A DNA stretch of 64,000 nt from Paragonimus skrjabini miyazakii (lineage: Eukaryota; Platyhelminthes; Trematoda; Plagiorchiida; Troglotrematidae), in contig JTDE01000135.1 in the NCBI GenBank assembly GCA_014338405.1, positions 48,972 to 112,971 on the forward strand, read 5' to 3'. Below the pieces are notes generated by a model that did not search any database, was not told the DNA's origin, and was given only the letters and a program-made list of their open reading frames with translations. Every line of letters starts with the position of its first letter. The first letter of the stretch is position 1. Positions 11,213-20,000 of this stretch are shown piece by piece. A program made the position numbers and the translations under genes.

Positions 11213-12367
11213 TCACACTACATCAAGTACCCACTTGAACACTGGTTCCTGACAGGCTAACAGGATGGGGGATGGCCAAGGCAGATCCAAAGTTTGAACG
11301 AAACGTTTCTGGACACACAGGGGTGGGTTAAACAGGCGAATTCCAATAGCTTCTGCTATGGACAGAATTTTATGCCTCACCGCCCTCGATTGGGTGACCT
11401 TAACTCGGTAGGTTAGGCGAAATGCATCCGTCACATTAATATAATGACTGGAATCCACCAGGTGCGATAGTATAGCGCTGTTGACAGATTTCGTTATTCC
11501 ACTGTTGAGTCAAGCTGGGTGGTGTTCCCGGACCCGTTCAAATAGGCGTCTGGTCATGCGGCCAACATAACTGGTTCCACTGGAACAAGTGAATGAGTAT
11601 ACACAAAACGAGGCTGCAGAAACAGGCACTTTATCTTTTAGGCGTGGGCATAGAACTGGACTGGACGTAAAGTGGACACGCAACTTAGCAACGTAAAATG
11701 TCGCATTAATTGTATTCGTGAGTCTACGCGTCATAGTTTCGGCTAACGTATCGCCCATGAAAGGCAATCCGATGTGTACGGTTTTTTTTCTACTAGGTGC
11801 AGCTGATCTCTGTCACCCCGCTGTTTCATGGCTCTGTCTATGAATTTTTCCGGGTATCCATTTTGCATGAATATCGTACGTATGAACGCCAATTCCTCAG
11901 TAATTGTGTCATCTGTGCAAATCTTTATGGCTCTACCCCTCAAACAGCTAATTAAGTTTCTTTTTAAGACAAGCGGTACGAAACCTGAAGTGAATATGCT
12001 GACCATTCTAAGTATCCTTTCTGTGTATTGCGCGCTGAATTAAGACGTCATTGCGGCTAAATAAACGTACATCCAAAAAGCCCAATTGATTATTCATTTC
12101 TGTCTCCAACGTAAATGTCAAATTTCAGTGTGCGGAATTAAATGTGTCTACGATGTCAGTAGGATTTACACCATTATCGAGGACACAAAAGGTGTCGTCA
12201 ACGTATCTCTTATAAAAATTACATTGACCTGCTGCTAAGCTCAGTTGCTTGTTTTCCAATTTCTTCATGAAAATATCGACAAACAGTGGTTCCAACGGTG
12301 ATCCCATTGCGACACCGTCTTTTTGTCGATTCCTTCATTGAACTTAAACTGTACGTTGTATGTGCAC
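11213..12367 (-). pseudogene. PLE-D: RT second part, linker and GIY-YIG endonuclease
   Basis: Continuing on the minus strand from the insertion point are the RT blocks MGSPLEPLFVDIFM (12266-12307) and FYKRYVDDTFCVL (the YVDD active site, about 12170-12212). A block NNQLGFLDVRLFS (about 12050-12085) is the FLDV motif, and NGYPEKFIDRAMKQ (about 11820-11865) follows it. The GIY-YIG domain is clear: SFCVYSFTCSSGTSYVGRM at about 11560-11620, then TRRLFERVREHHPAW. A C-terminal tail with further family residues runs to about 11213. Several frame shifts and a few stops (for example after FNSAH at 12125) show that it is a pseudogene. The protein would have reverse-transcribed its own RNA at a nicked target. 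Confidence 0.9.
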
Positions 12368-12488
12368 AGATAAAGTAATTACTGATGAGTAGTCGGGGAT
12401 TTGGTTAATTTCAAGTTGAACATCACCCACAATTGATCGCAGCTGTCGCATTCCCATAGACTTTCCAGGCGGCCCCTTTCGAAAAGAA

Positions 12489-12533
12489 GCACTAGACTCG
12501 AGTTTCGCTCTCATTAGAGCTCGTCAGTAGTGC
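12489..12533 (-). ncRNA. Type I hammerhead ribozyme (unit A), best preserved
   Basis: A 45-nt complete hammerhead on the minus strand. Helix I is GCACTA with TAGTGC (6 pairs). The core box is CTGACGA (the variable position 7 is C). Helix II is GCTCT/AGAGC with an AATG loop, followed by GAAA. A very short helix III of the ACUCGAGU type comes next, and predicted cleavage follows GAGTC, between 12495 and 12494. All conserved core bases are present, so self-cleavage of its RNA is plausible. Confidence 0.88.
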
Positions 12534-12551
12534 ATATCATCGCCACTGCCG

Positions 12552-12606
12552 GGACTTGAACCACGGACATTCAGTTCATGAGGCAACCGTGTTTACCACT
12601 GCGCCA
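12552..12606 (-). promoter_or_regulatory. tRNA-like Pol III A and B boxes, unit A
   Basis: On the minus strand the A box TGGCGCAGTGG (12596-12606) and the B box GGTTCAAGTCC (12552-12562) match tRNA internal promoters at a normal spacing of about 33 bp. The ribozyme starts 18 bp downstream of the B box. Confidence 0.8.
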
Positions 12607-12752
12607 TTGACCTCACGTTAGGCACGACCGAATTATCATATGTGAACGCTCAACCACTTTCGCTTATGAGTAATGATCAGGTTGCCCGATCGTCTCGAAA
12701 TGGAGACACAGTTACTGTCTGTTAACTCCAATCGATAACCCCGCGATTAGGA

Positions 12753-12797
12753 CTACTACTGACGAGCTCTAATGAGAGCGAAACTCGAGTCTTGTGC
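12753..12797 (+). ncRNA. Hammerhead ribozyme (unit B), helix I weakened
   Basis: Core CTGACGA (12759-12765), helix II GCTCT/AGAGC, GAAA and CTCGAGTC are intact. The 5' strand of helix I is CTACTA because the unit is truncated here, and it pairs poorly with TTGTGC. The cleavage site would be after 12791. Confidence 0.75.
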
Positions 12798-12907
12798 TTC
12801 TTTTCGAAAGGGGCCGACTGGAAAGTCTATGGGAATGCGACAGCTGCGATCAATTGTGGGTGATGTTCAACTTGAAATTAACCAAATCCCCGACTACTCA
12901 TCAGTAA
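12754..12907 (+). repeat. Hammerhead element unit B (partial)
   Basis: This piece contains only the ribozyme and the tail of the unit, beginning at the helix I strand. It continues without a break into the head of unit C, forming a tail-to-head junction at about 12890-12966. Confidence 0.88.
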
Positions 12908-13110
12908 TCTAAAATATCGCCTAGCAGGTTTAATGAGATCGGAGATCTCGACCTGTCTAGGAAGTCCTAATCGCGGGGTTATCGATTGGAGTTAACAGAC
13001 AGTAACTGTGTCTCCATTTCGAGACGATCGGGCAACCTGATCATTACTCATAAGCGAAAGTGGTTGAGCGTTCACATATGATAATTCGGTCGTGCCTAAC
13101 GTGAGGTCAA

Positions 13111-13165
13111 TGGCGCAGTGGTAAACACGGTTGCCTCATGAACTGAATGTCCGTGGTTCAAGTCC
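13111..13165 (+). promoter_or_regulatory. tRNA-like Pol III A and B boxes, unit C
   Basis: A box TGGCGCAGTGG at 13111-13121 and B box GGTTCAAGTCC at 13155-13165 fit the tRNA consensus, so the element looks Pol III-transcribed, as tRNA-derived SINEs are. Confidence 0.82.
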
Positions 13166-13183
13166 CGGCAGTGGCGATGATAT

Positions 13184-13228
13184 GCACTACTGACGAGGTC
13201 TAATGAGAGCGAAACTCGAGTCTAGTGC
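13184..13228 (+). ncRNA. Type I hammerhead ribozyme (unit C)
   Basis: The same 45-nt layout as unit A: helix I GCACTA/TAGTGC, CTGACGA, helix II, GAAA and CTCGAGTC. Helix II has one mismatch (GGTCT opposite AGAGC). Predicted cleavage lies after 13222. Confidence 0.85.
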
Positions 13229-13318
13229 TTCTTTTCGAAAGGGGCCGCCTGGAAAGTCTATGGGAATGCGACAGCTGCGATCAATTGTGGGTGATGTTCA
13301 ACTTGAGATAAAGTAATT

Positions 13319-13431
13319 GTTTGAGTTCAGACAACGGTATCCGAATATTCATGTCGTTATGGTCAATATAATCACATAGGTAATCTATCTTCTCCTGTAT
13401 TGGAACGTTGGTAAACAAGGACGCGACGTCA
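13319..13431 (-). pseudogene. PLE-D reverse transcriptase, first part
   Basis: The minus strand reads SLDVASLFTNVPIQEK, the catalytic first aspartate block (SxDVxSLFTNVP) of Penelope-like reverse transcriptases, then continues to LSELKQLLY at the insertion point of the hammerhead element. The frame continues on the other side of that element with LCTYNVQFKFN, as expected for this family. Everything N-terminal to this block is missing because of 5' truncation. Confidence 0.88.
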
Positions 13432-13443
13432 AGAGAGGTATTT

Positions 13444-13976
13444 CTGTGAAACTTAAGGGTCGCATATGTCAGACAACAGTGAGAACTGTATTACTTTATG
13501 GCAGTGAAACCTGGCCGCTCAGGATAGAGGACGTGAATCGTCTTCAGGTATTTGACCACCGATATCCGCGTTCAGTCGCTCGTATCAAATGGCACCAGCG
13601 AGTGAGCAACGAGGAGTTTAGGAAGCAGGTGTTTAGCACTGATTGTCAAACGAGTTCTTTCGTTCGTTCCTTGCATTTTCACAGACTTATATGGTTAGGT
13701 CATGTACTAAGGATGCCAACTAATCGTCTGCCACACCGAGCACTCTTTGCCGATACTGCGGCCGATTGGCGCAAGGTGCGAGAAGGACAGATGATAACCT
13801 GACATAGAGAAATGAAATTGTTCCCGAAGGGGTTAGTCACTGTAGATCAGGTTCGTCTCCCGGGCTTGGTCTGTCGCGACTCACAGAGTCGGTGGCTTGA
13901 GACGATAGGTGAGATGGCCAACCGAGCTCAGTGGCGTGAATGCTGCCGTTGTTTGGCCGAGTTATCTGTGAAGTAA
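13444..13976 (+). pseudogene. RTE-like LINE, 3' part (C-terminal region)
   Basis: Continuation of the LINE frame after the PLE-D insertion: VLLYGSETWPLRIEDVNRL, then LQVFDHRYPRSVARIKW, LIWLGHVLRMPTNRLPHRA and, after a frame change, RWLETIGEMANRAQWREC up to the stop TAA at 13974-13976. These are the conserved C-terminal blocks downstream of RT in RTE-type elements. Only a few disabling changes are visible, so decay is moderate. Confidence 0.87.
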
Positions 13977-14262
13977 TTGCACTTAATGACGCGGGGCAAT
14001 GAAAGCCTTAAGGACGCTGTCTTGTTGATGACGCCTAACTTTCACTTACAGCTCGGGTGTTTGTTTACAAGGTGTAGGCGTCTTGATGCTGAATGTTTGA
14101 ATAGAGACGTAGCTATGTTTTTTAGTAGTCAGGTCCCATCCAGTCACATTCTTTCCCCTTCTTTCTCTATACAGGGTTTGTTTTTTTCTTCTTCGTGGTT
14201 GTGTGGCAGTTAAGCATCAGTGTGAACCACTAATGTATTCCTGTCTATGATGATAATGTGTC
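13977..14262 (+). other. LINE 3' UTR and TGA-rich tail
   Basis: Non-coding end of the LINE with a pyrimidine-rich stretch (14150-14200) and TGTGGCAGTTAAGCATC. It ends in CTATGATGATAATG at about 14246-14259. Short TGA/TGAT repeats are typical 3' ends of RTE-type elements, so I place the end of the element here. Confidence 0.6.
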
Positions 14263-16790
14263 TGTTTAAGGACAAGATTTCAATCAGAAGGGATGTTTAG
14301 ACATTCAGTTCTGGCTTGTTTCGAGTAATTGTCCAAGAAAACCGTCTGAAAGCTATGTGACCACTCGACAAAAGTTTGCACAAAAATCCGTTTCCTCATT
14401 GTTTCCGTAAGTATAAAATGCGTTACGGTATAATCCTGAGTATCCAGATGAAATTTGTCATTCTTCTTAGTCTAGTTCGATTGTGTAATCAACACATCCT
14501 GATCCATTAACTGTACAATTTCATTTTGTTACCGGTACCAACACGCTTAATCGTTTGAAGAGCACAGTGTTTAAACATATACAACAACAACAATAATATG
14601 GATCGATGAGAACAACTATTCCTGCCAATTGTTCAAAAAGTTGGTTAACGAGGTGTAACGTATTTCCAGCAAGAGCCAATAAATGTGATGTTATACATCA
14701 TGAATAATTCGAAGTGAATCCTGAAAAGATAAGAAAAGACCGAAAATGAAACTTTCAGATTGAATGGTCACACGTTGGGCAGATGTAAAACAATATATAT
14801 CATTGGTAAATGTATCATTGGTAGAGGAACTAGCCGTCTTTGCAATTGAAAGTTCATCCAACATGATTGACCAATGTATTTTATCTAAAGCCGAGGTGAC
14901 CATTACGATTGCCCGTTATAGTTAAAAAGACATGCTGAAGCGACGAAGGTGGTACGGTCAACTTTTGGTAACCAAGACTTCCATGACGTAACCATGTATG
15001 TTGTGTACTTGACCACGTAACATGGTCATAGTTCTTACGCCCACTAATTTGCCATGTTGGACCACTTTTGTTCGCGTCTGCATTGTAAGTTACGTCACAC
15101 CCTTTAATAATCTGATTGCTTCGGTCTATATGTTCAACAAAGTTTACCTGCATATTTATGTTCAATGTCCGTCACTATGGACAAGATTATCTGATTACTC
15201 GGACAAAAATATGAATCCTATTCAAGTAGTAGGTCACAATTATAGTTGGCGGAAATTCATACGTGAAATCAAGGACTGCGATCAAATGTCATAATAAAAT
15301 AATCGAAATCCCTAAAATTTCACTAATTCTATAAGGACTAGTCAGAAAAAGAGGTTGACTTTGATTGTCGAGTCCAATTCTACAGTAAGGCGAGGATAAG
15401 ATAAATACTACAAGACCTTGACCGTACTAGGTTTTCATCATATCCGGGTTAGTGTGGGTTCTACTGCGAGTTGCCGAGGCATGCACATGACGAGCAGGTA
15501 GATACCGAACAACTCAAAAGTTTCGAGTTTGTTCGCGGCATTTGTAACATTTGACATTTCGGTCGTTTTTCCACCGTAAGCTCGTGAGTTAGGCGGAAAC
15601 CCCATTTAATTATCGACTTACCCTCTCGATAAGTTTTTGTGATCAATGTCCAAAATGTGGTTGGAAATCTGGACCGACTTTTTCAACTCTGAGTGATGTC
15701 TTGACGACTGTTCAATGCTGTACACGTTACGATTTGCTATCGGTAACTGCCTACTAAAAATGTTGAAACTCCGGTTCGCAGTAAGTTGATGCACAGGCAA
15801 CGGCACGTATCATTTGTTAGTTTCGTCCGGTCACTTTTTTCAACTATTTTCGATTTCACGAACAACACGCTATTTCTCCTCGACTGGCATGACCTCTTAA
15901 TGAATTTTTGTGCTCCCTTTCGCATATTCACATGACCGGAATGGATACAACAGCTACCTCGTCCGATTAGTGTTGTAACCAAATTGAACCGCTTGCTATA
16001 CCTATTCTATGGACCACACTAGAGTTTTTCTCAGTGTTGTCTAACCAAAAGCGCACCACAAAATATCAAACTCTCAGTTAATTTATTTACTGGAAAGTTG
16101 AGATTAAGTGTCAATTTTTGGTTCGATATACATTTTTGTGAATTATATTCAAATTCAAAGTTCTGAAGATATGCCAAAACTGGGTAGTACTATCACTGAA
16201 CTATGCTGTGATGTTACAGTCTTTAGAATTGTGAAAATTGCACATGATGATGTTCCTGGACGTTTAAATTTTCTAATTACCGTCAACTCACTCTTCTCTT
16301 CGGAAACAGTACGTTTTAAGTCTGATGTTTAGGGAGAAACTTCATGGATGTTTTCATTTAACATTGCTGTCATGACACTATTCGAAGGAAAGTTTTGTCC
16401 TGCTCATTTGTACGTTGACTTATTATCCAACTAGATACTAACTTAATTTTGTCGATATACAAATGTAACTGACCGAAACCAGGTAATTATAATTGACCGA
16501 TTTTCATCAATGGAATCCGTTCGAGAGAAAATAGCTTGGGATTATAAAACAAAGGTGGTTGAATCGTATTCAGATACGTTTATCTCTTATTGATTAAATT
16601 AATCGAAATCGGAGAAATTATGTTTGGCTCCATTTGCTGCCACTGAAATCCTCTAACTCGGAGATTATTACCAGGGTGTAAGAAATAATACCCAGTTTCT
16701 GTAACTTTAAACAGGTAAACTAATGAACAATGAGAGAAAGCAGAGTAAGGAAATCTGCAATACGTTAATATGATGAGGACGGGCAATCGC
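14263..16790. other. No recognised gene
   Basis: Short unassigned frames only (for example 14881-15165 minus and 15022-15294 plus, which overlap on opposite strands). A small CAA run lies near 14580-14595. Confidence 0.5.
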
Positions 16791-17072
16791 CCCATACTAC
16801 TCAACCTACCACTACTCAGTAGTCGGGCGACAAATTAGCCGCAGGATAAACACGGGAAGAAACATCTCACCGACATGTTAGTACAGTATGCCATGGAATA
16901 GTTCTGGCTACGCAAAGAAGCTGAGCATTAGCGTCTGTGGCACTCAGGACCTTCTGGGACGATTGCCATATGCAGATGAGTGTTCTTGTTTCTCGTTCTG
17001 TTTGACCACCTAACTCGTGTTAGTTTCCTGAATAAACAACCTTCGCGCCGTCCGTGTTCTTGGCCCACAACA
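16791..17072 (+). repeat. LTR-like repeat, copy 1
   Basis: This segment aligns along its length with 30719-31012, at about 70 percent identity by eye. Shared landmarks are the TACTACTC start, AGCCGCAGGA, GACGTCTG/TAGCGTCTG, a GCAGATGAGTG block, the AATAAACAAC polyadenylation-type signal (17031-17040) and a CACAACA end. The layout (about 290 bp, poly-A signal near the 3' end, terminal ACA) suggests a solo LTR. No target duplication is visible. Confidence 0.55.
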
Positions 17073-20000
17073 TTACGATTTCCTTCTCAACTGATAGCTT
17101 TAATGAAAAGATGTTTCATGAGCTGAATTTTTGTATCACTCTAAAAGTAGCGTACGTCAACAAAGTGAAATTCATCAATTGCCCGAAATGAAATTCTTCT
17201 GAAAGCACACTAAACTTGTACAGAATTCAAAAAAGAGACAAAACCAATGGGAAAAAATTACTTCGGCAATAAATTTTCTCGAAGTAACGGGCGCCTGAGA
17301 GATTTAACGTTGTATGCTCGGCATTCACGTATGCAAGATTATTCGGGACTATCCCGTACACCATCCTCATCCAGCGCTCGTGACGTTTTGAACGATGACC
17401 ATATCGCGTGCCTGTGCCTGTGTCCCTAAATCGTGCCACAGGCTTAGGAGAGACCAGACTATTGCAAGGCAGTTTTAAGCGACATATGTATACTGTTCAT
17501 GAGAACGCAGTATAAGTAGTGAACATTCCCTATTTGGCGGTGAGTGACTTGAGCAACTCACGTGACTACAAACTCGCCGATCCACGTGCGGCCTCATCCA
17601 TAATAACCTTAGTTATTTCTCATAACGTTTGACTTGCACCATAATACTTTGTACGCCAATGCCGTAAAACGAATTTCTGTATCAGTACTCTATGTCATAA
17701 AATCAATGCATACCGTACGGAATGAGAATGGTTTATTTCGAAAGATAATTTTCCCATCGTCCACAAAATCGTATAAGCAATCAACTGCTACTCTGACTTT
17801 TCATAATACTCAAAGACATGTTGAAGATTAAATGAAAACAGATTGCGTACATTCCATTTTATGCCAAACGATTTAAAAAGAATAACAGATGGGATGAATA
17901 ACAGTTTCACTGAACAAGGATATACAACTGTTTAGCAGTTAATGCGAGAAACATCAGATGAAAGTAAAAGAATAATGGAGTCGTAGAAAACAAACCCTAG
18001 CCCACTTAGCGATTGTGAAGCAAGCAAACTTCAGTATACAGAAAGGAACCAGCTAACTGGGAATACGTGTAAACATTCTGCGCAGATTCGCTCAGCTAGG
18101 AGGTTTTTGACGATAAGGGTATCCAAAGACCCGGTTTGGTTACATGACTGTTTGATTAGCCTACGCTTGAAGCTGTCAGACAACAGCTCTGCGATGACAG
18201 ACTGTGTGTGTATCAGATTGGGCGTATTCGGACGTCAGATGTCTGCTGCTAACAGGCAACTTATTTACTACTATACCCTCATGCAGTTATCTCTGGGGTG
18301 GTGGTTTTGGTTAGACAAGACTGGGTTTCGTTGTACGCAGTGTGACTAACGGAGAAACCCACTTGTTAAAATCAGGTCACCTTTGGCAAATCGATCTTAT
18401 ACGGTGAACTTTCTCAGTCTCAATCACTTGCCCGGGTATGACAATCAAAAGTGCCGTTAACCGTTTTGGCGCCTCCCTTTCAACTATCTTAATCATGCCC
18501 TTCATGTTATAGCAGAAATAATTGTGAACATTTAACGTTGTGTGAAAACGTATCAACTAGTTAGGCACTGGCTAACAGATCATATAGTAAAACGTCCGAA
18601 ACATTCTAGTCAGCACCTCAATTACTGATTTAAGGTTCACTTGGGGCGAATGATCACGACCGTACGAAATAATCTTTCTCAAGATCGGGAATAGTGCACA
18701 GTTTTTAGCTTCGAAGAAAGTACTTCGTACAACGAAACTGGCGGAGACGCACCAACACATTTGATTACAACGAACGACAGTCGCTAATGTGCAGTCCAAC
18801 TAGTTTTAAACTTCGTTCTTTCTGTTATGCTGTTCACGCGGCTCCCGTTTTTCGTGTTACTAACACCTAATAGCACTGGCGACTGTATACTTCGAGATGA
18901 TTTGAAATTAAATAAGATTGTCAACCAATATGAAAGCCTGTGACCTATCAGTACTCGGGCACTGCCATTAGGAATCACACCGTAGAGATTCACACTGAAG
19001 CTGTGAATCCTTAATGCAAGCGATGAGTCACAGACGTAACTGAACACCCAAGGGATTCTTATGGAACTCGGTGCATGTGCTGGAATCTTCAATTAGTTCA
19101 AATCCTTAGGAAGGGTCTAAAAATTTCACAGCTGTCGGTTTGTTTCTATCAACTGGTTTTGCCCATCGCCTCCGGACAGCAATTAGGTTGATAACTCGTA
19201 CAAATCGCCCTCGAAATGCATTTAGATTGGAAAGGAACAGTGCAAGTCAAGCTGGGTGCTACCCTAATTCGTTGATGTTAAGGGGTTCCATAACTTTGGG
19301 GGTAAGCAGCAATAGGTGTTGCGATCTTCAACGAACGAGATCGTTGAAATTCTCGTTTCCAGAGATTAGTAAAATGGTATTAACCTTCCAAACACTGAGT
19401 TGATTTTCTTGATAGGGGATCCCCTTGAATAAGTTCCAGATTAATCTCGACGATCTCTTAATGCGCTTGATAAGAGAAGATAGTGATCCGCGCATAACTT
19501 GTCCAGGGTGCTTATTTTGATCCCACCTATTGACAAATCTGCTACTCAGCAAATGCTTCCTGAATACATACTTTAATGTGAAACCGCATTAATTCTCTAC
19601 GTTCGTGAATAGTCTATTACACTGAGGTGAACATGGCCAGTTCAGTATCTAACAGGAAAATTCTTATTTTATCAAGTGCTCTCATGACTGACGAAGAAAG
19701 TAGTTCCAAGCAAGTTTGTTTCTATGTTGGATCTTGAGACAGACTACATCACAGTATGATATAGCACATAAGCATGCACTGTCTCATGCACATAAACTCA
19801 CAATGATATGAGGTATTCAACGGAGTGACAATACAGCCCATTCTTTGATACAGACATCTTACGAAGTCCGGTGGTACATTACCAGCACGAAGGAACAGTC
19901 TCTGTGTGACTTGATGGCATGGGCGTAGTTTGGATTGTCCAATCATTTTGCTCAGAGCAAAACGAGATGTTGACAGCCCAGCTACGGTGGTATGCGAGAG

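Larger units (their letters stand above)
12381..12753 (-). repeat. Hammerhead element unit A (inverted)
   Basis: The reverse complement of unit C over about 350 bp, with high identity by eye. It holds the element tail (GGGGATTTGG strand), the ribozyme, the tRNA-like part and the head starting AGTCCTAATCG. Being inverted to unit C, it can form a hairpin of over 300 bp. Confidence 0.9.
12908..13305 (+). repeat. Hammerhead element unit C (near full length)
   Basis: Unit C runs from a linker and head (GGAGATCTCGACCTG, then AGTCCTAATCG) through a tRNA-like part and ribozyme to a tail truncated at TTCAACTTGA. Distance between the ribozyme cleavage positions of B and C is 431 bp, which I take as the monomer length. 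Confidence 0.88.
12368..13318. mobile_element. Hammerhead-ribozyme retroelement inserted in PLE-D, 13-bp duplication
   Basis: An insertion of 925 bp (12381-13305) bounded by AGATAAAGTAATT at 12368-12380 and 13306-13318. The PLE-D frame is restored when the insertion and one duplicate are ignored. It is made of three pieces of one repeat: unit A inverted (12381-12753), a partial unit B in plus orientation starting at the ribozyme (12754-12907) and a unit C in plus orientation (12908-13305). Each full unit carries tRNA-like Pol III boxes followed closely by a type I hammerhead. It encodes no protein, so it must be moved in trans. It resembles schistosome Sm-alpha repeats and animal retrozymes in concept. 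Confidence 0.88.
11033..13443 (-). mobile_element. Penelope-like element D inserted in the LINE, 12-bp duplication
   Basis: A Penelope-like insertion in minus orientation. The 12-mer AGAGAGGTATTT occurs at 11033-11044 and again at 13432-13443, and the LINE frame resumes exactly after the second copy (RQRGI, then SVKLKGRIC), which proves the insertion. The element (11045-13431) is 5'-truncated within its RT domain and is itself interrupted by the hammerhead element at 12381-13305. Without that insertion it measures about 1.45 kb. Confidence 0.9.
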
